From Seohaeicola saemankumensis (GTDB lineage: Bacteria; Pseudomonadota; Alphaproteobacteria; Rhodobacterales; Rhodobacteraceae), in contig NZ_JAIUZI010000002.1 of NCBI RefSeq assembly GCF_020171285.1, positions 1-64,000 of the forward strand: a DNA stretch of 64,000 bases, given 5' to 3'. A program made the position numbers and the translations under genes. Below, piece by piece: positions 53,062 through 61,224 of the stretch; within the stretch, counting starts at the first letter, position 1; each line of letters begins with the position of its first letter. The notes below the pieces were generated by a model. It was not told where the DNA came from, searched no databases, and saw only the letters and a program-made list of their open reading frames with translations.

Positions 53062-53880
53062 AAATTCCAAGAAAAACGGACTTTCTTCAAGGGCTTACTT
53101 TCTTGACGTCAAAGTTCATCCACCACCATATCCACCGCTCACCTCCCGGCGCCCACCGGTTTGACACGCTTCTGCCTGCCGCCGGTTCAGTCGTGCAGGA
53201 TCGAACGTGGCTGAGCGCCAAATTGGCGAGCAGCGCCATGTAGCAGCAAAAGCGCGCTGCCTGGTAATGTCAAACTGGGCGCTAAAGCCCTTTCCCCTCC
53301 GCCACTTGACCTCGCCAAATGTTTCTCCGCTTGCGGGTCCCGCCGGAATTTCTGCATTGTTTTCGAGGGTTATTGAGATTGGGCTCTTCACATCGGTCGG
53401 CACAAACAGGCCGGAAACCGTTCTCTCAGGCCCAAATTCTCTGAACCTGATGACTGCGCCGATTTGGTGCAGAGCTTGTAGCCTGCTGAAATCAAACTGC
53501 TTTTCTGACCGTTTATCTGAACACTTCGACCCCGGCCTCGTTCGACCTGTTGGAACATAACTCGAACGGTCGTCATCCTGATCAAGTGCATGCCACTTCC
53601 AACTTTATCCAATTGCCAGTCCCGTTTTGCCGAACCGGTCGTTCGCGTTAGTGCACAGCATCATTCGATTTTTGAGCGACCGAGTTGGGGGCGGAACTGA
53701 CATCCAAGATTGCTGGGGGTTGATCGTGTTTCGCATGGGGCAACGCTACCCACGCGCCCACCGAAAACATTACAATTCAATGGCTTACGGGTATTGTGCA
53801 GAGGGCGAGGACGCATGCGTAACGACCGCTACCGGATTTTGTGGTCTGGAAAGCCAAGACGCGCCTCCTAGGTTCCGCTC
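53062..53880. other. Gene-poor stretch right of tRNA-Thr
   Basis: About 820 bases without a credible complete gene. Open frames are short and lack ribosome binding sites. A 120-base piece (53302-53425) has a diverged inverted copy at 59163-59281. No second copy of the tRNA 3' end was found in this window, so a clean attL/attR pair is not shown. The base composition is visibly less GC-rich than the left 53 kb. Confidence 0.55.
53302..53425 (-). repeat. Diverged repeat, copy A (fragment of an unrecognised coding sequence)
   Basis: Aligned with the complement of 59163-59281, long words match (TTTCTCCGCTTGCGGGTC, GGGCT-TTCAC-TCG). Read on the minus strand it encodes ...DVKSPISITLENN...PAGPASGETFGEVKWR, matching EVNSPFAITFANR...RPASGERFGGVRWR in copy B. 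The shared protein words and mostly third-base differences suggest both descend from a real gene of unknown family. Confidence 0.65.
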
Positions 53881-54417
53881 ATGCGCCTGATCACAATCAT
53901 CCTGCTTCTCCTGCCCGCATCGCTTTTTGCCAACGACTGGAACGCCCTCGAACAACCCGGCGCGATCGCGATCATGCGGCATGCGTTGGCGCCCGGAACG
54001 GGCGATCCCGCCGATTTCGAACTTGGAAATTGCGACACGCAGCGGAACCTTGACGCGCGCGGCCGCAATCAGGCCCGCGCGATTGGTGCGGCCTTTCGGG
54101 AGCGTGGGATATCGTTCGACCGGGTGCTGACAAGCCAATGGTGCCGGACCCGCGAAACCGCCGAACTTCTCGATCTCGGGCCCGTGGTGGACGCGCCCGC
54201 GTTGAATTCGTTCTTTGGCAGATACGTGCGGCGCGACCGTCAGACCCGCGACACGCTGGCCTTGTTACGGGAACAGGGTGGCCGGGTGATGCTTGTCTCG
54301 CACCAGGTCAATATTTCCGCTCTCGCGGGACAAGCAACGCGATCCGGTGAGGTCCTGATCATCCGGCAGCACGCGGATGAAATCGAGGTTTTGGGCAGCA
54401 TCCTGTTGGATCCCTGA
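53881..54417 (+). CDS. Secreted histidine phosphatase family protein
   Basis: This 178-residue protein has a signal peptide (about 17 residues) and a histidine phosphatase fold. The RHG-type motif is IMRHALAPG (Arg33, His34), with CRTRETAELL and the second catalytic His141 in MLVSHQVNISAL. The glycine of RHG is replaced by Ala, as in several bacterial relatives. It should act in the periplasm on a phosphate ester of unknown identity. It is convergent with the VWA gene, 14 bases apart. Confidence 0.87.
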   Translation: MRLITIILLLLPASLFANDWNALEQPGAIAIMRHALAPGTGDPADFELGNCDTQRNLDARGRNQARAIGAAFRERGISFDRVLTSQWCRTRETAELLDLGPVVDAPALNSFFGRYVRRDRQTRDTLALLREQGGRVMLVSHQVNISALAGQATRSGEVLIIRQHADEIEVLGSILLDP

Positions 54418-54431
54418 CGGACCCCGCTCAC

Positions 54432-55136
54432 CTACCGGCTTGCAATGTCGCGGGATGGCATTTTACCCGAGATCTCAAGGATCAGTTTGCGCCGGATGGA
54501 TTCGGCCAAGTCCTCTTCGCTGGTTGCTGTCACAACGAACGCGCCCAGGCCACCGATGATCTGGTCTTCGTAAATGGCGCCGAGATCCGGGTAGCGGGCC
54601 GGCGTGTCGCAAAACCTGCACAGGATGGGCAAGGCGTTGATGGTGATCCCGGCCGCAACCACCTCGTCACGCGCAGACTGAATGGACGGCCCGGAGAAGC
54701 TGTTCGGGCTGTCGCCCGAGAAATCGATGACCTTACGCCAGCCGTTGAATGCGTTCTGTTCAATGAGCCGCTTGCCATCGAGCAACGCCGCACCGATTGC
54801 ATTGCGACCGTAAGCCTGCCTGGGCGGCGTGATCAAAGCGTCTGCGAAGGCCTGAGCGCTTTCGGGACCGTCAATCCTGGTCCAGTCGACAACGACCGCC
54901 GTGTTCGCAGCCCATTCCACATAAGTTACGGCGATTGCGCCGTACGCGGTGTTGGCGATGGTGGCGAGAACGCGTGGATGGGTCAACGCCTCGGCATATC
55001 CCTGCCGCTGAAACCGGATTTCTTCCTCGGAGATCGAGCCCGAGGCATCGGCCAGCAGAACCAGTTCGAGATCGACGTCTTGTGCGACGGCGGGGACCGA
55101 GACCAGCATGGACAGCAGGAGGAACAAGATGCGCAT
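54432..55136 (-). CDS. Secreted DUF1194 von Willebrand factor A-like protein
   Basis: This 234-residue protein has a signal peptide ending PAVAQ and a DUF1194 VWA domain. The MIDAS motif DASGS (30-34) is visible, as are TYVEWA, VIDFSGDSPNS and the final IRRKLILEI. MIDAS domains bind a metal and mediate protein contact. The ATG at 55136 is chosen because it starts the signal peptide. A TTG six codons upstream is possible, and no good ribosome binding site exists for either. No partner is visible. Confidence 0.87.
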   Translation of the reverse strand: MRILFLLLSMLVSVPAVAQDVDLELVLLADASGSISEEEIRFQRQGYAEALTHPRVLATIANTAYGAIAVTYVEWAANTAVVVDWTRIDGPESAQAFADALITPPRQAYGRNAIGAALLDGKRLIEQNAFNGWRKVIDFSGDSPNSFSGPSIQSARDEVVAAGITINALPILCRFCDTPARYPDLGAIYEDQIIGGLGAFVVTATSEEDLAESIRRKLILEISGKMPSRDIASR

Positions 55137-55363
55137 GCAAAAAAGGTAGCACAACTACGAACCCGAACCACCGCAAGAAGCCCGTGTGCAATCTCAGGTT
55201 TGGCCGCCCCTTTCATACCTCGCGCGCGAACCAGCGGATCCGGCCGACAATGTGGACCTCCTAGGACGGGCGCTGTCAGAGCAACATCGGTTGAAGCGGG
55301 CAGGGGGTGATGTCAGAAGAACTTGGCGTGCGACAGGGCAGGGGGTTGACTAGCATCCGTTGA

Positions 55364-55519
55364 TGACGACACGCAGTCCGTTCATATACTTTAAGACGAG
55401 CGAGGAGATCATTTGCCTGGCGGTGATGATGTATGTTCGCTTTCCACTTTCGCTCCGAAACGTCGAGGATCAACTTCACGAACTGGGCGTCGATATCAGT
55501 CACGAAACCGTCCGCTAAG
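55364..55519 (+). pseudogene. N-terminal remnant of an IS6-family transposase
   Basis: An ATG frame of 51 codons reads MTTRSPFIYFKTSEEI, then AVMMYVRFPLSLRNVEDQL and ISHETVR followed by TAA. This is the first quarter of the IS6 transposases common in Rhodobacterales. The DDE core is absent. The rest of 55137-55626 has nothing recognisable. A matching C-terminal remnant lies at 58955-59106 on the same strand. Confidence 0.8.
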
Positions 55520-55626
55520 CAGTCAAATCGAGACGGCGTCAAGCATGCCTTCGAAGCGCCTCTTGCTTCCTGCTGATCGTACAGGCTTCGTCACTGTAGT
55601 TTTTTCGAGGGTATTTCGCTAAGCTG

Positions 55627-57531
55627 ATGTCTGGAGGGGTATCTTTGGAACGTCGCCTATCAGCCATCCTGGTGGCCGACATGGTCGGCTACTCACGCTT
55701 AATGGAGCAGGACGAGGCTGAAACACTCTTGCGGCAGAAGGTCCATCGCTCCGACCTCATTGATCCGGCTCTGGCAACGCATCACGGGCGCGTGGTCAAA
55801 ACAACAGGCGATGGTCTGCTGGCTGAATTTCCCAGCATAGTGGAAGCGGTCGCATGTGCGGTGGAGGTCCAGCGGGCTATGGCCGGGCGGGAGGCCGACC
55901 AGCCACAGGACAGGCGCATAGCTTATCGCATTGGTATACATCTGGGCGATGTCTTCCACGAGGATGGTGACATTCACGGCGATGGGGTGAACGTCGCGGT
56001 ACGGCTTGAGGCGTTGGCTGAACCGGGCGGAATCTGTCTGTCAGGTGACGCCTACAATCAGCTACGTGGCGTTGAGGATATTGGTTTCGAGGACCTGCGC
56101 GATGTGCAGGTCAAGAACATCTCGCGCCCAATTCACGTCTGGCGCGTACTGCTGGACCCGGAGCATGCTGGAAAACGAACCGCTGTAGCGAGGCAAGGTC
56201 ACAAAGCGCGGCCTTTGATTGCTGTTGCAGCCACTTTCCTGCTTGCATTCACAATTGGTGGGTACTGGTGGTCTCAGCGTTCGGACTTTACTCCCGCCGA
56301 TCCTGACAAATATGCGTTCGAGCTACCGGATAAGCCTTCGATTGCAGTGCTGGCCTTCGACAATCTCTCCGGTGATCCGGACAATGACTACATTGGGGAT
56401 GCGCTAAGTGAGAACATCATCGCGACGCTGGCCACCGCCTCTCGGTTGTTTGTGATCGCGCGCAACTCCAGCTTTCACTACAAGGGAACATCGACCCCGG
56501 TTCAGACCATCGCCGAGGATCTGGGCGTGCGCTATGTGCTTGAAGGCAGCGTTCAGGCGTCGGGCGACAAGATCCGGGTCACGGCGCAGCTGATCGATGC
56601 GCTCGACGGTCAGCATTTGTGGGCAAAGACCTATGACCGGGTGCTGTCTACCTCAGAGCTGTTCGCGATTCAGGATAGCGTTACCTATGACATTGTGAAC
56701 ACGCTTGAAGTGGAATTGTCGTCAGGAGATGCCGGGAAAAAAGCATGGGACGAGCTTGACGACATCCAGCTTGTTTCCTTGCTGAACAAGTCGATCGAAC
56801 AATATCGCCTTCATACACGAGAAGGTACTCTGAAATCGGAAGAGCTGGCTCTGGAACTGCTGGAGAAAAAGCCGGATTCCGCGATTGCGCTAACTCAACT
56901 CGGCTGGAGTTACTGGGGCAAGGTCGCGTTCGGATGGTCCACGGATCCTGCAGAGGACATGAAACGCGCCTACGACAGCGCCAATCGGGCGCTGGCCGCC
57001 AACCCGGAACATGCTCAGGCGCTTGTTTTTCTGGCCTGGATACAGGCCCATTCCACGCAATATGACGCGGCTCTTGAGAATGCCAACAAGGCGCTTGAGC
57101 TAAGTCCTGGCGATGGCACTTTGGCTACGCTGGCGGGCTATGTGCATTCAATAGCCGGACAGCCTCAACGCGGGATTGAGCTTATGATGCGGGGAATGCG
57201 GCTTGAACCCTATTCGCCGGACTGGGTGGCTTTCAGCCTTGCGTCCAGCCTTATGATGGCAAATCGCAACGCCGAGGCGAGAGCGATTCTGGAAGCGCAT
57301 ATCCAAAAGGCGAACCCTACAATCACTCGATGGTCACATTACCTTTTGGCCGCCATCGCGGTCTGGGAGGATGATCTTTCGCGTGCCCGGCAGCTTGTTG
57401 AGACAGCAGAAAAAATGGAACCGGGCTACAGCCTTGCAACGGTACGGCGTGGGGGGTTCTCAAGGATGAAGGACAAGCTTTTCCTTGAAAAATACGTTGA
57501 AGCTCTCCGGGTGGCCGGTGTGCCCGAATAA
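55627..57531 (+). CDS. Class III adenylate cyclase with membrane segment, TolB-like domain and TPRs
   Basis: A 634-residue protein. Residues 8-175 form a class III cyclase: metal Asp18 (ILVADMVGYSR) and Asp62 (KTTGDGLLAEF), with transition-state Asn122 and Arg126 (GDGVNVAVRLEAL). A membrane segment (about 196-215) precedes a TolB/FlgO-like domain starting PSIAVLAFDNLSGD, then TPR repeats (about 390-620). The topology puts cyclase inside and TPRs outside. It should make cAMP in response to an envelope signal. The ATG follows a weak site. A related TPR tail occurs at the right edge of the window. Confidence 0.9.
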   Translation: MSGGVSLERRLSAILVADMVGYSRLMEQDEAETLLRQKVHRSDLIDPALATHHGRVVKTTGDGLLAEFPSIVEAVACAVEVQRAMAGREADQPQDRRIAYRIGIHLGDVFHEDGDIHGDGVNVAVRLEALAEPGGICLSGDAYNQLRGVEDIGFEDLRDVQVKNISRPIHVWRVLLDPEHAGKRTAVARQGHKARPLIAVAATFLLAFTIGGYWWSQRSDFTPADPDKYAFELPDKPSIAVLAFDNLSGDPDNDYIGDALSENIIATLATASRLFVIARNSSFHYKGTSTPVQTIAEDLGVRYVLEGSVQASGDKIRVTAQLIDALDGQHLWAKTYDRVLSTSELFAIQDSVTYDIVNTLEVELSSGDAGKKAWDELDDIQLVSLLNKSIEQYRLHTREGTLKSEELALELLEKKPDSAIALTQLGWSYWGKVAFGWSTDPAEDMKRAYDSANRALAANPEHAQALVFLAWIQAHSTQYDAALENANKALELSPGDGTLATLAGYVHSIAGQPQRGIELMMRGMRLEPYSPDWVAFSLASSLMMANRNAEARAILEAHIQKANPTITRWSHYLLAAIAVWEDDLSRARQLVETAEKMEPGYSLATVRRGGFSRMKDKLFLEKYVEALRVAGVPE

Positions 57532-57658
57532 GCACCAAAATTGGCGGGATCCGGTTACTGATCAGCACGCATGCTCACGGTCGAAAATCAAGGCTTTGGG
57601 GTGCAACACTTCCGATTACATGGCCCATGCGGCGCAAATGACGAATTCCTCCTCGTGT

Positions 57659-57806
57659 CTAGCCCGCTGTGTCTGGGCCACTGATCAGGGGTTTCTCTAA
57701 TAAAGTTTCCGGAACTGGTGGGCGCATGTTGAGTGCTTGATGCGGCCGGGTGTGATTGTACTGCTTGAGCCAGTGGTTGATGACGATCTGGGCCTGCTCG
57801 GTCGTC
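57659..57806 (-). pseudogene. C-terminal remnant of an IS3-type transposase
   Basis: The minus strand reads TTEQAQIVINHWLKQYNHT then RPHQALNMRPPVPETLL to a TAG. This is the end of an rve integrase domain. The fragment breaks off abruptly at 57806, where a serine recombinase fragment on the other strand begins. Bases 57532-57658 hold nothing recognisable. Confidence 0.8.
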
Positions 57807-58093
57807 GTGAGGCCCTCGCAGCTGCGAAAGAGCGCGGTGTGAAGCTCGGCAACCCCGACGGAGCGGCGGCGCTCAGGTGGGCAGGTAAGAGGGGGCGGCT
57901 CTCCCGGCCACAGTTTCTGCCAACGCAGATGACTTCGCGCGAGGCTTTGCGCTTGCGATCGCCGAGACCCGTGCGCAGGGCCACACCACCCGACGCGCCA
58001 TTATAGCAGAGCTCAACACCAGGGGCATCCTCACCCGGCAAGGCGGGACGTGGCATGTGTCAACGTGGGGAATCTATTGGAGCGGCTGGATGT
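57807..58093 (+). pseudogene. Frameshifted C-terminal remnant of a serine recombinase
   Basis: Pieces read REALAAAKERGVKLGNPDG, then after a frameshift ANADDFARGFALAIAETRAQG and AIIAELNTRGILTRQGGTWHV, then after another frameshift NVGNLLERLDV. This is the C-terminal part of a resolvase/invertase-type recombinase with its recombinase DNA-binding region. The catalytic serine domain is missing. Confidence 0.75.
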
Positions 58094-58121
58094 TCATCAA
58101 ATTTTTGGCCGGTCTTACATG

Positions 58122-58919
58122 TCATTGCGGACCCTTGCCGTCCGCGCCCCGCCTTACGGACACGTTCTGCGAAAGCAGTGTCGCTTCGTCTTCGGTCTCC
58201 ATGAATGGGGCGTCGAATGCGTCACGGCCGACGCCAATCAGTACCATTTCGGCAGCGGTGCACATGCCGGTTGCGTCCACAAGGCGCCAGTCACCATCAA
58301 GCCAGACCTGTGCCACAGCGTGGAAATCTGGCGGATCAACGCCCAGGCCATACACCGATGCATAGCGTGCCGGAATACCTGCCGCCCGCTACAAAGCACA
58401 GACGAGATGGGCGAAGTCCCGGCAGACCCCTTCGCGCCGCGCGAAAGTATCGACCACCGTGGTTTGCGTGTCCGATGTCGCCTCCAGATAGAGTATCTCT
58501 CTCGCGACCCAGTCGCGGATGGCCGCGATTTTTGCACCGCCCTCGAGGCCGCTGAACCGGTTCGTCACGAAACTGGAAAACTCGTCGGACTGGCAGAACC
58601 GCGATGGTCGCAGGTAGGTGAATGCCGGAGCGGGCAGCGCGTGTACGGGCTCTGCCACAAGGTCCTCCAGAGGGACATCATCCCGGGTTACTTCCACCTC
58701 GGCGCAATATTGCAGGTTGAGTTCTTGTTCTTCCAGATGCGCCCAGATCCTTGTGCCGACGCCGCTTTCTCCCTCGATCCGATGCAGCGAGGCGCCTTTG
58801 ATTTCGAGGCGATCTGCGATCAATGTCTGTCCCGTGCTGCGCGCGGCTTCGATCGCCAGCATAACGGTACGGGACGGTCCGATGCTGTATGTCATGTCCA
58901 GTTCTACAGTGAGATACAT
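58122..58919 (-). pseudogene. Transglutaminase-like protein gene interrupted by an amber codon
   Basis: From the ATG at 58919 the frame encodes an N-terminal Bact_transglu_N region (MYLTVELDMTYSIGPSRTV) and the catalytic Cys in REGVCRDFAHLVCAL, then TAG at codon 177 (58389-58391). The same frame continues RAAGIPARYASVYGLGVDPP with the catalytic His (FHAVAQVWL) and Asp (VDATGM) to the natural stop. The single nonsense codon therefore separates Cys from His/Asp. Unless suppressed or a sequencing error, the enzyme is dead. The rest of the frame shows no other damage, so the mutation looks recent. Confidence 0.85.
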
Positions 58920-58954
58920 GGCCGCTCCGATCCTTGATCCGTTAAAGGCTAGTG

Positions 58955-59106
58955 TCTCGCACGAACTCCGACAACTGCGTAGGAATCGGGCCCACGCCTC
59001 GGTCTTCAATCATTTCAATCAGGAACGCAGTCATACTTCACGAAATATTCTCAAGCTCAACCGTGCCGCTGCTCTCACCGAGTGGCGCTGTCTTTGCGCC
59101 GGATAA
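58955..59106 (+). pseudogene. C-terminal remnant of an IS6-family transposase
   Basis: The frame reads RAHASVFNHFNQERSHTSRN then LKLNRAAALTEWRCLCAG and stops. This matches the end of Rhodobacterales IS6 transposases (HANVHNHFNLERHL...RRSAALAEWQTL). Same strand as the N-terminal piece at 55364, and 3.4 kb to its right. Confidence 0.7.
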
Positions 59107-59162
59107 AGGGCAGTGATTTTGACCTCGCGGAGCCTCGCTCGAATTGGTCTGACATGGCCGGT

Positions 59163-59281
59163 ACGGTGTCCAGTCCGTTTGAGCCAGACGAGGTGAACAG
59201 CCCTTTCGCTATAACTTTCGCAAACAGAGAACTTTCGGGAAGACCCGCAAGCGGAGAAAGATTTGGTGGCGTCAGATGGCG
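59163..59281 (+). repeat. Diverged repeat, copy B (inverted relative to copy A)
   Basis: Complement of this stretch aligns with 53302-53425. It encodes EVNSPFAITFANR then RPASGERFGGVRWRV on the plus strand. Between here and the next gene (59282-59496) there is only a ribosome binding site and unassigned DNA. Confidence 0.65.
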
Positions 59282-59496
59282 GGTCACTTCTAAACCGAAA
59301 TCAACAGCGCGTCGTGGTGAAGTTTAAGGTTGGACCCCGCCTCCGCTTCACAAATTGAAAAAATTGCTGCACCAAGGCGGGACTGGCCACACGACGGCGA
59401 AAACGCGATCAACAAAAGCGTGTTTTGCCCGCCCGAAAAAAAGCGGAAAACCCGTGTAGCCATCAAGCGGGGTTTCCCGCGGAACAGGAGCCGGGT

Positions 59497-60894
59497 TTGG
59501 CGTTTACATTGATACTCGACCGGTTGTCCGCGGGTTTGCTAATCGTGTTGACCTGTCTCTTCGGTTTCAGGGAATGGGGGGCGGGCGTTCCGGACTTTCT
59601 GATCGAAGGCTTGGCCTTTCTGATCCTCGCGCTGCTAAGCCTTCGTGTTCGTGCAACGCGAAAGGCGTTTGTCCTTGTCGGGGTGGCGCTTTCGATATCG
59701 CTTGCTATCGCAAGTGATGACTGGCTTGGCCTTTCCCTGGCTGGCCTGCACAAGGCCGCCTTCATCGCCGCCTTTTTTACGGCGCTCTCGACCTTGCGGA
59801 ACGTTGCCGAGACATCGCCGTCACTGCAAAAAACCGGCAAGTTCCTTGCCACCCAACCGCCCGGTCGCAGGTACGCCGCATTGACCGTCGGCGGCCATCT
59901 CTTTGCATTGCTGATCAACTATGGATCAATTTCCCTGTTGGGGGGGCTTGCCGCGCAATCCGCCCGTTCAGAAGCCGACCCGCTAATACGCAGGCTTCGC
60001 ACGCGTCGCATGTTGCTTGCGATTCAACGCGGTTTTATCGCGTCACTGCCTTGGTCGCCTCTTGCATTCGCTATGGCAATCACGACCGCCCTGATACCGG
60101 GTGCGACTTGGGCGACGTCGGTGTTGCCGGGTCTGGGCTCTGCGATGATTATCTTGCTCAGCGGTTGGGCAATGGACAGTATCTTCAAGCCGCGACTTGC
60201 AAATCCGCCCCAGCGAAAGCCGGTCGAAGGATCCTGGTCGTTACTTACACCGCTTTTCCTGTTGTTGGCCCTGCTAGGGGTTTTGGTCCTGGGTTTTCAC
60301 ATCACTTTGGGGATCCGTGTCGTCGGGGTCGTGATGCTGGTCGTGCCTGCAATTTCGATCGCCTGGGCAATCCTCCAGGACCGCGCCATTGGGGGGGATG
60401 CCTCTTTCGTCTCAAGGGCGCGTCGCTATCTGAGCGACGAGTTGCCATCCTACAAGGGTGAAGTCGTTCTCCTTATGATGGCGGGCTACATCGGAACGGT
60501 TGGAGCGCCCCTGCTTCAACCTCTAATGATGAAACTCGGGCTGGACGCAGACTCCTTTCCCGCATGGGCCGTCCTGACGCTTTTGGTGTGGATCATCCCC
60601 CTTCTCGGACAATTCGGCATGAATCCAATTCTCGCCGTCACACTAATTGCACCGCTCATTCCCGACCCGGGTGCTCTCAACATCGCGCCGTCTGCCCTTG
60701 TCGTTGCTATCGCTTCGGGTTGGGCGCTCAGCGGTGCGACGTCACCCTTCACCGCAACAACTCTGCTAATCGGATCGTTTGGCGGGGTCAGTGCACTTCA
60801 TGTGGGTTGGAAATGGAATGGCGGCTATTTCCTGGTCACGGCGTTCTTGTTGACGATCTGGGTGCTGGTTTTCAGTTTCCTGCTTCAGGGTTGA
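59497..60894 (+). CDS. Polytopic membrane transporter, ion-transporter superfamily-like
   Basis: This 465-residue very hydrophobic protein has about 11-12 membrane segments in two halves. The patterns LFALLINYGSISLLGG in the first half and MNPILAVTLIAPLIPDPGAL then WALSGATSPFTATTLLIG in the second recall organic-anion or ion transporters with hairpin loops. The start is probably the TTG at 59497: it has AGGAG six bases upstream and begins just before the first membrane segment. The frame opens earlier but only with hydrophilic, poorly started sequence. Substrate unknown. It stands alone in the IS-rich region. Confidence 0.7.
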   Translation: MAFTLILDRLSAGLLIVLTCLFGFREWGAGVPDFLIEGLAFLILALLSLRVRATRKAFVLVGVALSISLAIASDDWLGLSLAGLHKAAFIAAFFTALSTLRNVAETSPSLQKTGKFLATQPPGRRYAALTVGGHLFALLINYGSISLLGGLAAQSARSEADPLIRRLRTRRMLLAIQRGFIASLPWSPLAFAMAITTALIPGATWATSVLPGLGSAMIILLSGWAMDSIFKPRLANPPQRKPVEGSWSLLTPLFLLLALLGVLVLGFHITLGIRVVGVVMLVVPAISIAWAILQDRAIGGDASFVSRARRYLSDELPSYKGEVVLLMMAGYIGTVGAPLLQPLMMKLGLDADSFPAWAVLTLLVWIIPLLGQFGMNPILAVTLIAPLIPDPGALNIAPSALVVAIASGWALSGATSPFTATTLLIGSFGGVSALHVGWKWNGGYFLVTAFLLTIWVLVFSFLLQG

Positions 60895-61224
60895 ACGCCG
60901 ATCCCGCACCTTGGTCAGCACGCTCTAAACGATCAAGAATGGAGAAATCGGCCGTCCGAAGCGAGGCCGCTGTCTGCAAGTTGACGCGGGGGTCTTGTCA
61001 AAACACCTTTGCTTGAGCGGGGCCGCGAGTTCATCTCGCGCGACATGGACCTCTGTGCTCAGGATGTGTCCGTCAAGCACCATGCGCGGCCGACCACGGC
61101 TCTTCGACTGGCTTTGCCACCATCTGCACATGCGCCCCAGCCGGGCGATTTCTTCACAGACGTTGATAGACATGGCTTCCCGCTAAACTGCGACATACAA
61201 CGCCCTGCATTCGCACGTTGCTTG
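60895..61224. other. Gene-free spacer between convergent genes
   Basis: These 330 bases have short frames on both strands (for example minus-strand GRPRMVLDGHILSTEVHVAR near 61020-61100) but no start with a ribosome binding site and no family I recognise. Possibly another decayed mobile fragment. Confidence 0.4.

Noticed and set aside
52986..53100. Clean attL/attR of an integrated element at tRNA-Thr
   Set aside because: I looked for a second copy of the tRNA 3' end in the rest of the window and found none, so only a suspected island is reported.
58389..58391. Amber codon as pyrrolysine or other recoded residue
   Set aside because: Nothing suggests a pyrrolysine system in this lineage, and the position is not a known recoding site in transglutaminase-like proteins. 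A nonsense mutation is simpler.
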